DNA of 16,873 nt from Actinomycetota bacterium (GCA_018400395.1 JAGYMN010000021.1:1-16873); one strand, 5' to 3'; shown: positions 1 through 8,413, counted from the stretch's first letter. Program-made: numbers and translations. The notes: generated from the letters alone by a model not told the origin.

Positions 1-26
1 GGTAAATTGTTAATAATATTATTAGA

Positions 27-1082
27 TTATGCAATCATCCTTGTTACTTCTTCCCGGTTATGACATTTCTCAATACAAATTTCTCTTGAAATATACCCCT
101 GCCTGTAAAGATCCGCAAGAGATTTGTCCATGGTCATCATTCCCCTTTTCCCTCCAGACTGTATGGCAGTGTATATTTGATGAACCTTCATCTCTCTTAT
201 CATATTTGCAATAGCCGGAGATGTAAACATTAGCTCTGTAGAAACTATTCTCCCATTTTCTTCACGGTTTGGTAAAAGCTGCTGGACAAGTACTGCTTTT
301 AAAGTTGATGCAAGCTGAGCCCGTATCTGTCTTTGCTGGTGTGTTGGAAAAACATCTATTATCCTGTCTATAGTCTGGGGAGCATCCTGCGTATGAAGTG
401 TTGAAAAGACAAGATGGCCCGTCTCGGCAGCTGTCAGGGTACTGGATATTGTTTCCAGATCCCTCATCTCTCCCACCATAATGACATCAGGGTCTTCCCT
501 TAAAACCACTCTTAGTGCTGAACTGAAGGATGTTGCATCAGAAAGGATCTCTCTCTGGCTTATAATGCTTTTTTCATGGGTAAAAAGGTATTCTATCGGG
601 TCTTCTACGGTAATAATATTTTCTTTCCTTTTTTTGTTTATCATATTTATAACTGCTGCCAGCGTAGTTGATTTACCAGAACCGGTGGGCCCTGTAACAA
701 GAACAAGCCCCCTTGGATATGATGCAAATTCTTTTATCTGTGCAGGAAGCCTTAAATCTTCAATTGTCGGTATTTTTTTTGATATAAGGCGGAAAGCACC
801 TGCCAGGGTACCCCTCTGAAAAAAATAGTTACACCTGAATCTTCCTTCCCCGGGTATCGTATAAGAAAAGTCAAGTGATAGATCCCTGTAAAGCCTTTTC
901 TTCTGTTCATCATTTATAATTTTTAGTAATATTTTTTCTGATATATCAGGTGTTATATCTCCGAATTTATCGAATTTTTCGAGATTTCCATTAATCCTGA
1001 GTACCGGCGGAAGTATACAGACAATATGGACATCAGAAGCCTCTCTCCTGATTCCTTCAATTAAAATATCATCTATTACCAT
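27..1082 (-). CDS. pilT: PilT, type IV pilus retraction ATPase
   Basis: Hexameric cytoplasmic ATPase that depolymerises type IV pili to drive twitching motility, DNA uptake or surface sensing. At 351 residues it has normal PilT length. An N-terminal PAS-like domain (about 1-100, with ASDVH near 15-19) is followed by the RecA-like ATPase: Walker A GPTGSGKST (131-139), Asp box around TVEDPIEY (158-165), Walker B region DPDVIMVGEMRD (197-208) and His box TGHLVFSTLHT (221-231). The C-terminal part has the AIANMIRE segment that corresponds to the AIRNLIRE motif needed for retraction in PilT. The ATG start is supported by AGAGGA seven bases upstream. It follows aroE after 40 bases and is the last gene before the window edge, so other pilus genes may lie just outside. 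A PilB-type extension ATPase is unlikely because the long PilB N-terminal domain and its tetracysteine motif are absent. Confidence 0.95.
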   Translation of the reverse strand: MVIDDILIEGIRREASDVHIVCILPPVLRINGNLEKFDKFGDITPDISEKILLKIINDEQKKRLYRDLSLDFSYTIPGEGRFRCNYFFQRGTLAGAFRLISKKIPTIEDLRLPAQIKEFASYPRGLVLVTGPTGSGKSTTLAAVINMINKKRKENIITVEDPIEYLFTHEKSIISQREILSDATSFSSALRVVLREDPDVIMVGEMRDLETISSTLTAAETGHLVFSTLHTQDAPQTIDRIIDVFPTHQQRQIRAQLASTLKAVLVQQLLPNREENGRIVSTELMFTSPAIANMIREMKVHQIYTAIQSGGKRGMMTMDKSLADLYRQGYISREICIEKCHNREEVTRMIA

Positions 1083-1122
1083 ACAATTATCCTCTCAATC
1101 TTTTTAATATAATTTTTTATCT

Positions 1123-2001
1123 CTAAATTGTATATTTAAGAAGTACCTCTTTTAAGTTGCCGGTTTCAGGCATAACGCCAAACCATATTTTAAAAGAGGA
1201 AGCGGCCTGGTTTATAAGCATATCCAGGCCATCAACAACCATTGCTCCCTCTCTTCTTGCCTTCTTCACCAGTTTTGTCTCAACCGGATTATATACTGTC
1301 TCAAAGACTATCTTTTCATAAAGATTTATGTCTTCAGGCAAGGGCATCTTATCAATCATTTTCTTTAAATTCATTCCAATTGGAGTACAGTTACATATTA
1401 TATCAAGATCATCGTATCTTTTTTTTAAATCATCCAGGCTATACAAAATAAATATCTTCCCTGAATTCTTTTGATCAAATACTTTTAACAAGTTTTCTGC
1501 CTTTTCTGCTGTCCTGTTATAAATAAATATTTTTCCCGCTTTTTCCTTCAGAAAAGCAAAAACAGCACTTCTTGCTGCTCCTCCTGCACCTGTTATTAAA
1601 CAATTTTTGTCCCTTATTTCGTGCCCGGCTTTTTTTATTGATTCCGTTATGCCGTCTATATCGGTATTAAATCCAGCTGCCTCGGTAAAATATTCATTTC
1701 TATTAAATTTTATTGTATTTACTGAACCAGCAGCAGCTGCTATTTTATCTTTTTTATCCAGCAGACTGCATATTTTCTCCTTATAGGGCATTGTTATATT
1801 TAGTCCAAGTAAGCCCAGGCTTTTTGCACCTTCAAAAGCTGTTTCCAGTTCTTCTTCCGGAAATTCAAAAGTAAGGTATACTGCATCGATCTTATTGTCA
1901 CGTAAAAATTTATTCTGGATAACAGGAGACAGGCTGTGTCTTGAAGGATAACCGAATAAACCAAGTAGTCCTGTATTGGAACTTATATTTAATTGCTGCA
2001 T
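1123..2001 (-). CDS. aroE: Shikimate dehydrogenase (NADP+)
   Basis: Reduces 3-dehydroshikimate to shikimate in the chorismate pathway for aromatic amino acids. The 292 residues cover both domains. The N-terminal substrate domain has the SLS shikimate-binding motif (23-25), NITMPYK ending in the catalytic lysine (K74), VNT near 94-96 and FNTD with catalytic D114. The C-terminal Rossmann domain has GAGGA (138-142) and an NRT cofactor-specificity motif (162-164), which is typical of NADP preference, then TPIGM, VYNP and DGLDMLINQA. All expected catalytic residues are visible. Start: ATG at 2001, with no strong Shine-Dalgarno sequence in the AT-rich 55-base gap after acyP. In actinobacterial genomes aroE commonly follows mltG; here three genes lie between them. 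The quinate/shikimate dehydrogenase variants (YdiB) are a less likely alternative. Confidence 0.95.
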   Translation of the reverse strand: MQQLNISSNTGLLGLFGYPSRHSLSPVIQNKFLRDNKIDAVYLTFEFPEEELETAFEGAKSLGLLGLNITMPYKEKICSLLDKKDKIAAAAGSVNTIKFNRNEYFTEAAGFNTDIDGITESIKKAGHEIRDKNCLITGAGGAARSAVFAFLKEKAGKIFIYNRTAEKAENLLKVFDQKNSGKIFILYSLDDLKKRYDDLDIICNCTPIGMNLKKMIDKMPLPEDINLYEKIVFETVYNPVETKLVKKARREGAMVVDGLDMLINQAASSFKIWFGVMPETGNLKEVLLKYTI

Positions 2002-2056
2002 TTTTATTGCTATGTTTTTATTTACTTTACTATGGCCGTTTCTTTTTAATCTTTAT

Positions 2057-2341
2057 TCAGTATTTAATCTCAAATGTATTATATTTCTTCTCTTCAGAAA
2101 CCTCATCAATCCTTACATCTGTAATTACTGAAAATGAAGGACCCTTTTTTACTGCTGAAATAAAAGAATCCAGCTCATCCTGTTCACCCTGGCATAATAT
2201 CTGTACTTTTCCTTCAGGAGTATTTTTTACATATCCTTTTACCCCGTAATTATCTGCCAGGGATACAGTAAAATATCTGAATCCAACACCATGTACCCTT
2301 CCTGAAATCAATACATCGTAAGTCTTAATATTTTCAACCAT
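2057..2341 (-). CDS. acyP: Acylphosphatase
   Basis: Small cytoplasmic enzyme that hydrolyses the carboxyl-phosphate bond of acylphosphates such as acetyl phosphate or 1,3-bisphosphoglycerate. The 94-residue length is normal for the family. The active-site loop GRVHGVGFRYF (about residues 14-24) supplies the phosphate-binding arginine, and GYVKNTPEGKV (about 36-46) contains the catalytic asparagine. Both signatures are intact. The ATG start at 2341 has no visible Shine-Dalgarno sequence. A candidate promoter sits in the 78-base gap upstream, so acyP may be the first gene of an acyP-aroE-pilT transcription unit. The physiological role of bacterial acylphosphatases is poorly defined, and context does not settle it here. 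Confidence 0.93.
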   Translation of the reverse strand: MVENIKTYDVLISGRVHGVGFRYFTVSLADNYGVKGYVKNTPEGKVQILCQGEQDELDSFISAVKKGPSFSVITDVRIDEVSEEKKYNTFEIKY

Positions 2342-2365
2342 AATTTTATCAAAAAATATATAATA

Positions 2366-2394
2366 ATAATAACAAAAATAATATTTTTTTACAA
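2366..2394 (-). promoter_or_regulatory. Candidate sigma-70-type promoter upstream of acyP
   Basis: On the minus strand a -35 TTGTAA (2389-2394), a 17-base spacer and a -10 TATTAT (2366-2371) preceded by TGT, an extended -10 motif, lie 24 bases before the acyP ATG. Spacing and motifs are good. However, the gap has only A, T and C on the plus strand and is extremely AT-rich, so chance matches to promoter hexamers are likely. It would drive acyP-aroE-pilT. Confidence 0.4.
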
Positions 2395-2419
2395 TTTTAT
2401 AATCTTTTTAACCTTTTAT

Positions 2420-3673
2420 TTAATTTTTATCATAAATTGAAAAATTTTTATTTTTTATCCTAAGTATTGAAAAAGCACTTATATCTTTTAGTCCCCTTAT
2501 TATAACCACATCATTTGGATTTGCAGTAGAGACCGGCCTGTAATCAGGCTTTAGCAATATTTCTCCTATTTCTTTTTTTAAGGGATATTTACCGGGCTGG
2601 AGTATATCCAGGATATGACCTGTCGAAAACTGGTTTTTTACATGTATCAGCGGCTCCTTGTATAAAGTATCCTTTCCCTTTACTATCCCTGTAAATTCAT
2701 ATTTTTTTATATAACCTACATTTTCATTATCCTCAAGCTCTTTTTTATCTTCCAGAAACATAAAGCCTTTTGTAAAGTTACGGTGTGATGCACCATCAAG
2801 CAAGGATTTAAGGTACGACTTTTTATTACTATCAAAATTACCATTCTTTATAGAATCCAGTGCCGTTCTGTATATCCATGTTACAAGGCTTACATAATTT
2901 TCCGTTTTCATTCTTCCTTCTATCTTGATGCTGTCTACTCCAGCAGAAATAATATAATCTAACTCTTCCAGCAGGCACAGGTCTCTTGAATTATAAATAT
3001 ATGTCCCCTTATGATCCTGGACAACAGGGAAAAATAGATTTGGCCTCTTTTCCTCCATAAGATAGTATTTCCACCTGCAGCTATGGGCACATTCTCCTTT
3101 ATTCGCATCCCTTCCTATCATATATTTTGACAGCATGCACCTTCCTGAATAAGAAATGCATAATGCACCATGTACAAATACCTCTATTTCTATGGGACTA
3201 TCCCTGCATATATTTTTAAGACTGCCGTATGATATCTCCCTTGATAGATTTACCCTGTATGCACCCATACCGGCAGCAACTTTTACTGCAGACAGATTGG
3301 TAATATTTGACTGGGTACTTATATGTATTTTTATACCTGGAAGTATTTTACTGACCAGTGCCATAACTCCAAAATCTGAAATTATTATCCCGTCCAGTTC
3401 AATACCTTTAAGTCCTCTTATATATTTTTTAAGCTCCTTTAACTCATCTTCATGAACAACAGCATTTAGTGTCAGGTAAACTTTTACACCTCTTTCATGT
3501 GAATACTTAATACCGCTGGAAATCTCATCTATGGTGAAGTTTCCCCTTAAACTTCTAAGGTTAAACTTCTTTCCTCCCACGTATACGGCATCGGCTCCAT
3601 ATTCTACAGCATATTTTAATACATTAAGGTTGTTTGCCGGAACCAGCAGCTCGGGTATCTTCCTGGGAACCAA
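2420..3673 (-). CDS. trhP: U32 peptidase-family protein, probable tRNA U34 hydroxylase TrhP
   Basis: Member of the U32 family. Despite the name, characterised relatives (TrhP/YegQ in E. coli, YrrN and YrrO in B. subtilis) are needed for prephenate-dependent hydroxylation of wobble uridine U34 in tRNA, giving ho5U. The 417 residues begin with the family start (PELLVPANN, 7-15) and a TIM-barrel-like region with ADAVYVGG (27-34). The U32 signature EVFVHGALCISYSGRCMLS occupies about 164-182. Four cysteines, C172, C179, C195 and C199, match the set proposed to bind an iron-sulfur cluster in this family. The start is TTG, fixed by a strong AGGGAGG eight bases upstream and one base after the preceding stop. 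The upstream neighbour is the TrmR-like methyltransferase that would act on the same uridine. B. subtilis has two tandem copies and only one is seen here. RlhA-type 23S rRNA hydroxylation is an alternative, but context favours TrhP. Confidence 0.85.
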   Translation of the reverse strand: MVPRKIPELLVPANNLNVLKYAVEYGADAVYVGGKKFNLRSLRGNFTIDEISSGIKYSHERGVKVYLTLNAVVHEDELKELKKYIRGLKGIELDGIIISDFGVMALVSKILPGIKIHISTQSNITNLSAVKVAAGMGAYRVNLSREISYGSLKNICRDSPIEIEVFVHGALCISYSGRCMLSKYMIGRDANKGECAHSCRWKYYLMEEKRPNLFFPVVQDHKGTYIYNSRDLCLLEELDYIISAGVDSIKIEGRMKTENYVSLVTWIYRTALDSIKNGNFDSNKKSYLKSLLDGASHRNFTKGFMFLEDKKELEDNENVGYIKKYEFTGIVKGKDTLYKEPLIHVKNQFSTGHILDILQPGKYPLKKEIGEILLKPDYRPVSTANPNDVVIIRGLKDISAFSILRIKNKNFSIYDKN

Positions 3674-3674
3674 T

Positions 3675-4301
3675 TTATAAGCCTCCCTTATAGATACTGA
3701 CTGCTATTCCGTCTCCTGCTCCTATTATGGTTGTATTGAAATATTTTTTATCTGATACTATTCTTAAATATTCTTTCAAACCCCTTACAGTCCTTTTATA
3801 GTGTTCTTCCTGTTTTTGTGATAATATTCTGTCCCCGCAAAGTATATTATCTGTTATTATTATTGCGTTATTACCAATCTTTTTGATTATTTCTCTTACA
3901 TACAGGGGATATTCAAATTTAGCACCGTCTATAAAAACAAAATCGTATTTTCGGCCGATTTCTGGCAAAATTTTAAGAGCATTTCCGCATATGAATTCAG
4001 TATCTGCTTCAGGAAATCTATTTATAATAAATTCTCTTGCAGATGACAGTCTTTCCCTGTTCATATCAATACCTGTATATTTTGCTCCGCTTCCCAGATT
4101 TTTTATAAGAAAGTAAGTCGAAAATCCATTGCCGCATCCTATTTCTAAAATACTCGAAGGATTTATTATAAGTACTGCAAGCTCGAGAAGGTATCCCGTA
4201 TCTTTTGTTATAACCGGTATTTTTTTAGATCTTGATTCCTTCTCAAACTTTTCCAGTAAATCTCTTTCATTCTGAAAATGTATTAAGCTATCACTTTGCA
4301 T
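3675..4301 (-). CDS. trmR: Class I SAM-dependent O-methyltransferase, probable tRNA ho5U34 methyltransferase TrmR
   Basis: Catechol-O-methyltransferase-like protein of 208 residues. The SAM-binding motif I is EIGCGNG (53-59), followed by the acidic ribose-binding TGIDMN (76-81). FIDGAK (123-128) and TDN (150-152) carry the metal-ligand aspartates of this family. In B. subtilis the gene at the same place, between mltG and the U32 genes, is trmR (yrrM), which methylates 5-hydroxyuridine to 5-methoxyuridine at the tRNA wobble position. The same neighbours here support that assignment. The ATG at 4301 lies inside mltG, overlapping it by 11 bases, and has no clear Shine-Dalgarno sequence, so translational coupling is likely. 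Sequence alone does not exclude a small-molecule O-methyltransferase, but the family and context point to tRNA. Confidence 0.82.
   Translation of the reverse strand: MQSDSLIHFQNERDLLEKFEKESRSKKIPVITKDTGYLLELAVLIINPSSILEIGCGNGFSTYFLIKNLGSGAKYTGIDMNRERLSSAREFIINRFPEADTEFICGNALKILPEIGRKYDFVFIDGAKFEYPLYVREIIKKIGNNAIIITDNILCGDRILSQKQEEHYKRTVRGLKEYLRIVSDKKYFNTTIIGAGDGIAVSIYKGGL
3682..3688 (-). promoter_or_regulatory. Strong Shine-Dalgarno that fixes the TTG start of the U32 gene
   Basis: AGGGAGG on the minus strand lies eight bases before a TTG codon (3671-3673). The first protein residues after it match the normal U32 N-terminus, so TTG rather than a downstream ATG is the start. The site lies inside the last codons of the upstream methyltransferase gene, which fits translation from the same transcript. 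Confidence 0.8.
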
Positions 4302-5313
4302 TTTTTATATTATCTAAATGCTCGTCAGGGTCATTGGTAAAGGAATGCCTGTGAGTGCTGCTGTCCGTAACCACATAATACAGGTAATCTACATCTGCAG
4401 GATTCAATGCAGCAATTATTGAATTGAGACCAGGATTACATATGGGTGTTGGCGGAAGGCCTTTGTATAATCTGGTGTTATATTCCGTATCAATATCAAG
4501 ATCTGATTGCGTAAGAGGCTCTTCCCACTTATCAAGATAATAGCTAAGGGTGGCATCTATTCCAAGAGCCATGCCAATATTGAGCCGATTATGTATTACT
4601 GCCGATATAAGCTCCCTCTCTTCCGGTATATATGCCTCCCTTTCAATCATGGAAGCTATTTTCAATATGTCATATCTTGAAAGGCCCACCTCTTCCATCA
4701 AGCTGTAATCAAGATCTCCGGTCTCAAATTGATACTGGGCAAGCATCATTTCAATAACATCTGAGGCATCATAGTCAAGCAATACCTCATATGTCTTCGG
4801 AAACAGAAACCCCTCCAGGCTCGTACATCCAGTTAAATATTCATAATTGTAATTACTTACTCTGGAAGCAATTTCCATGTCTCCAATACTCAGGAATGGT
4901 AACTCCAGGCCATACTTTTCTAAAATTTCTTTTACTGTAAGACCTTCAGGTATTGTTACTTTATAAACTGTTTCAGGAGGCCCCGCTACAAGCTTCTGGA
5001 GTGCTTCATCATAATCTGAACATGTAACCATCTCATATTTCCCGGGAGCCATGTTTCTCTCTTTTCCTCTTTGCTGAACAAAAAGCCTGAACATAAAGGC
5101 ATTGTCTACTATACCAGAAGATTCCAGCAGCTCAGAAATCTGCTGAAGGGTCATTCCTTCCTTTACTACAATCTCTACGGTGATCCCCGGTGTTATTTCC
5201 TCTTTTTTATCCAGTATTTCAGGAGAAAAGCATGAGGTAAATAAGAACACTGTTGTTGATAATATAATTAGAATCAGGGCTGTATAAATTTTTTTTATAT
5301 CTTTTTTTATCAT
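4291..5313 (-). CDS. mltG: MltG, endolytic murein transglycosylase (YceG-like)
   Basis: Membrane-anchored lytic transglycosylase that cleaves nascent glycan strands and is thought to terminate peptidoglycan polymerisation. The 340 residues begin with a lysine-rich N-terminus and a hydrophobic segment (about 9-27). A LysM-like region follows (about 45-80, VKEGMTLQQISELL), then the catalytic domain with ASMIEREA (220-227); E224 corresponds to the essential glutamate (E218 in E. coli MltG). YNTRLYKGLPPTPICNPG is the usual C-terminal signature. The hydrophobic segment ends in LFTSC, so C28 could be a lipoprotein cysteine, although phenylalanine at -3 is not ideal. Most MltG proteins have a simple transmembrane helix. 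The gene starts two bases after the ruvX stop and overlaps the methyltransferase gene at its end. Confidence 0.94.
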   Translation of the reverse strand: MIKKDIKKIYTALILIILSTTVFLFTSCFSPEILDKKEEITPGITVEIVVKEGMTLQQISELLESSGIVDNAFMFRLFVQQRGKERNMAPGKYEMVTCSDYDEALQKLVAGPPETVYKVTIPEGLTVKEILEKYGLELPFLSIGDMEIASRVSNYNYEYLTGCTSLEGFLFPKTYEVLLDYDASDVIEMMLAQYQFETGDLDYSLMEEVGLSRYDILKIASMIEREAYIPEERELISAVIHNRLNIGMALGIDATLSYYLDKWEEPLTQSDLDIDTEYNTRLYKGLPPTPICNPGLNSIIAALNPADVDYLYYVVTDSSTHRHSFTNDPDEHLDNIKNAK

Positions 5314-5315
5314 TT

Positions 5316-5711
5316 TTATTTTATACTTCCAGATTCCCTGTCCAGATAATCATTGAGTATTGATGCTGCTGAAAATTTATCAATTCCCCCCTTTTTATTA
5401 AAGGAGTGCCCAAGATTAATCTTACTTGTATATCTTTCATCAAAATATATTATTTCAGGACCAGAATTTTCCAGATTTTCTTTAACAAATCCTATAACCT
5501 TCTTGCCCTGTTTCCCAATTTCTCCTTTAAGGGTGTATGGCATACCTACTACTATTTTTTCTATTTGTTTTTCCTTTATTAATTTTTCCAGTTTCTGGCG
5601 TATGCAGCTGTCATTCGGAAAAATAGAATATGGAATAGAAAATTTATTTTCTCTGTCTGTTAAGGCGATACCTATTCTTTTATCGCCAATATCCATCCCT
5701 ATTATACTCAT
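5316..5711 (-). CDS. ruvX: RuvX/YqgF, Holliday junction resolvase-like protein
   Basis: RNase H-fold protein of 131 residues, linked in E. coli to processing of the 5' end of pre-16S rRNA and in other work to Holliday-junction resolution. Visible motifs are the first catalytic strand GMDIGDKRIGIAL (5-17) with D7, the IVVGMPYTLKGEIGKQG block (about 54-70), the FDERYTS block near 90 with a conserved acidic pair, and the C-terminal IDKFSAASILNDYL segment that carries the last active-site aspartate. The ATG overlaps the alaS stop as ATGA, a classic coupling arrangement. Firmicutes often have a small ireB/yrzL gene between alaS and ruvX, and none is present here. Which biochemical activity it has in this organism cannot be told from sequence. 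Confidence 0.93.
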   Translation of the reverse strand: MSIIGMDIGDKRIGIALTDRENKFSIPYSIFPNDSCIRQKLEKLIKEKQIEKIVVGMPYTLKGEIGKQGKKVIGFVKENLENSGPEIIYFDERYTSKINLGHSFNKKGGIDKFSAASILNDYLDRESGSIK

Positions 5712-8413
5712 TTTCTTTTATTAAATATTTCCCTTACCTTTTCCAATGTAAAATCCATAGCTTTAGAAAGCGAACCTTTATCTGATCCACCAAGACGGGC
5801 AAATTCTGGTCTACCTCCACCTCCACCTTTTACAATACTACCCAGCTCGCCTGCAAGTTTTCCGCAGTTTATACCGGACCTTGCCATATCATTTGTGCAT
5901 GCAAGGACAATAACAGGTTTCCCGTTATAAATACTGCCAAGAGTGATAAATGTATTTTTATTTTTAAAGTAATTCTTTATCCTGTCAGCTATTTTTGCCA
6001 TATCTTCTACATTTACGCCTGGGGATTGTTTAGATCTGGTCAGGTCAAAAGCAATTATATTTTTTCCCTCATTACCCTTTTTATCACTGAAACTTTCAAT
6101 GATTTCATTGACTGCAGATTTTATCCTCAATTCCTCAAGGTCCTCTTTTATTTCTTTATATTCATCTTTTAATTGTACCAGCGACTTAAATAAATCTTTC
6201 TCTTCTGCTCCCATCTCTTTAGAGATATCAGTAAGAATTTTTTCCTTTTCTTTTAAAGCATCATATGCATGCATTCCGGTCACTGCTTCAATGCGCCTTA
6301 AATTTGCCCCTATGCTGGTATCGGAAATTATTTTAAAAAGACCTATTTCACCGGTTCTTCTTACATGTGTTCCTCCGCACAGTTCCCTGCTGTAGCTATC
6401 TATTTCAACAACTCTTACAAATTTACCGTATTTTTCGCCAAATAATGCAATAGCGCCCAGTTCAACAGCATACTCCATTGTTGTCTCAAAGCATCTCACC
6501 GGATCGTCCATCTGGATCTTTTCGTTTATCATTCTCTCTATTCTCAAAAGATCACTATTATCAGGGGTATTGTATATCGAGTAGTCAAATCTGAATCGTT
6601 TACCTGAAACAAATGAACCGGCCTGTTTTACCTGTTCCCCGAATAAAGTCCTGAGTGCCCAGTGAAGAAGGTGTGTAGAAGTATGGTTTCTTTTTATATC
6701 CCTTCTTTTTTTTCTGTCAATCTCTATATCAATCTTCTCATCTTTAGCTATAATACCTTCCTTTACAGATCCTCTGTGGACATAAACCCCTTCAACCGGT
6801 ATTTGAGTATCATTTACAGTAAATATTCCGCTGTCTGATCTAATAATACCCTGATCTCCTACCTGTCCGCCCCTTTCTCCATAAAATACAGTTGATTTTA
6901 AAATCAACTCTCCTTTTTCTCCGGCATTTAGTTCCTCAACCTCTTTGCCCCTGCTCCCAGCATCCAGCCTTATAATACCCGTGATGTTAGTTTTTGCTGA
7001 TTCATTTTCATATCCAATAAAATCCGTTTTTCCTTTCTTGGCCATATCCCTGTAAAGTTCCAGGTTCTTATCGATTTTTTTATCAAATACCGCTGCTTTT
7101 CTGGACCTTTCCACATGTTTTTTAAAATGATCTTCTACTTTTTTAAGATCGAGCACTATATTGTTTTCCCTCAGTATCTCCGCTGTAAGCTCCACAGGAA
7201 ATCCATATGTCTCATAAAGCCTGAAAGCTTCTTGAGGATCAAGCGATTTTTTCTTATTTCCGATAACATCCTCAATCATCCCATTCAGCATTGAGCTGCC
7301 TTCCCTGAGCGTTTTAATAAACCTTTCTTCTTCTTCAAGGACTATTCTGCTTGCAAGCTGGTATTTGTCTGAAAGTTCAGGATAATAATCCGAATAAATT
7401 TCATAAATTATATTGCCGATCCTGTTTAAAAAACAATCTTCTATTCCAAGTTCTCTTCCAAATCTTACGGCTCTTCTTATTATTCTCCTCAGTATATATC
7501 CCCTTCCGTCATTTGAAGGAGTGATACCGTCAGCAATTAAAAAATATATTGCCCTTAAATGATCGGCTATTATCCTTATAGACCTGTTGTCTTTGCTGTT
7601 ACCGTCTTTATCATCAGATTCTTCTAATTTTTTACCTGTAATTTCGTATATCTTATCAATTATAGGCCTGAATAGTTCAGTATCGAATACGGAAGATTTC
7701 CCTTCAAGGGCTGCTTTTATTCTTTCAAGCCCCATTCCTGTATCAATGTTTTTTTTGGGAAGCACTGTGTAATTTTTACCGTCAAAATTATACTGTGTAA
7801 ATACAAGGTTCCATATCTCCAGAAACCTTCCGCAATCACAACCGGGGCTGCAGTTCTTTCTGCCGCATCCCCTGTCAGGTCCAAAATCATAGAATATTTC
7901 AGTACATGGTCCGCACGGCCCCGTATCCCCCGCAGGCCCCCAGAAATTTTCACTTTTACCAAACTTATATATCCTCTCTGGACTGATTCCATTCTCAATC
8001 CAGTAATTTATTGACTCTTCATCAGCAGGTATACTGTCTTCCCCTTTAAAAACTGCGGTCGAAAGCCTCTCAACAGGTATATTTAAAACATTTTTAATGA
8101 AATCTATAGAAAATTTAATAGTTTCCTTTTTGAAATAATCTCCAAAAGCAAAATTTCCAAGCATCTCAAAAAATGTAAGATGATGCCCGGTATATCCTAC
8201 ATTATCTATATCACTGGTCCTGAAGCATTTTTGCACAGTTGCAATCCTTTTAGCAGGCGGTGTTTCAATACCCAGATAATAAGGCTTGAATTGCTGCATG
8301 CCTGCTGTTGTAAGGAGAACAGTTGGATCATTATTGGGTATAAGGCCCGAAGAAGGTATTATAAGGTGTCCCTTTTCTTTAAAATAATCTAAAAAAATCT
8401 TTCTTATATCCAT
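5708..8413 (-). CDS. alaS: Alanyl-tRNA synthetase
   Basis: Class II synthetase that charges tRNA-Ala and edits mischarged Ser/Gly. The 901 residues contain all domains. The catalytic core has QKCFRTSDIDNVG near 61-73 and NFWGPAGDTGPCGPC (146-160). A cysteine-rich loop follows (163-184, with GCG, C178, C182 and C184), as seen in many bacterial AlaRSs. The tRNA-recognition region has GRGYILRRIIRRAVRFGRE (293-311). The editing domain carries its zinc ligands, H567 and H571 (HTSTH) and C669 and H673 (CGGTH). A coiled linker (about 715-760) leads to the C-Ala domain with the GGGGGRPEFARLGG motif (853-866). The ATG at 8413 has only a distant AGGA about 13 bases upstream. The gene follows the 6S RNA gene, and I see no T-box in its leader. 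Confidence 0.98.
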   Translation of the reverse strand: MDIRKIFLDYFKEKGHLIIPSSGLIPNNDPTVLLTTAGMQQFKPYYLGIETPPAKRIATVQKCFRTSDIDNVGYTGHHLTFFEMLGNFAFGDYFKKETIKFSIDFIKNVLNIPVERLSTAVFKGEDSIPADEESINYWIENGISPERIYKFGKSENFWGPAGDTGPCGPCTEIFYDFGPDRGCGRKNCSPGCDCGRFLEIWNLVFTQYNFDGKNYTVLPKKNIDTGMGLERIKAALEGKSSVFDTELFRPIIDKIYEITGKKLEESDDKDGNSKDNRSIRIIADHLRAIYFLIADGITPSNDGRGYILRRIIRRAVRFGRELGIEDCFLNRIGNIIYEIYSDYYPELSDKYQLASRIVLEEEERFIKTLREGSSMLNGMIEDVIGNKKKSLDPQEAFRLYETYGFPVELTAEILRENNIVLDLKKVEDHFKKHVERSRKAAVFDKKIDKNLELYRDMAKKGKTDFIGYENESAKTNITGIIRLDAGSRGKEVEELNAGEKGELILKSTVFYGERGGQVGDQGIIRSDSGIFTVNDTQIPVEGVYVHRGSVKEGIIAKDEKIDIEIDRKKRRDIKRNHTSTHLLHWALRTLFGEQVKQAGSFVSGKRFRFDYSIYNTPDNSDLLRIERMINEKIQMDDPVRCFETTMEYAVELGAIALFGEKYGKFVRVVEIDSYSRELCGGTHVRRTGEIGLFKIISDTSIGANLRRIEAVTGMHAYDALKEKEKILTDISKEMGAEEKDLFKSLVQLKDEYKEIKEDLEELRIKSAVNEIIESFSDKKGNEGKNIIAFDLTRSKQSPGVNVEDMAKIADRIKNYFKNKNTFITLGSIYNGKPVIVLACTNDMARSGINCGKLAGELGSIVKGGGGGRPEFARLGGSDKGSLSKAMDFTLEKVREIFNKRK

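Noticed and set aside
11..24. A 14-base AT-only palindrome just after the pilT stop
   Set aside because: Only A and T, no loop able to form a stable hairpin and no following T-run, so it is not a credible terminator.
1083..1122. A promoter for pilT in the aroE-pilT gap
   Set aside because: AT-rich hexamers resembling a -10 are present, but no -35 lies at suitable spacing.
7717..7998. A 93-codon minus-strand open frame in another frame of alaS
   Set aside because: It overlaps the conserved catalytic core of AlaRS out of frame and has no independent support.
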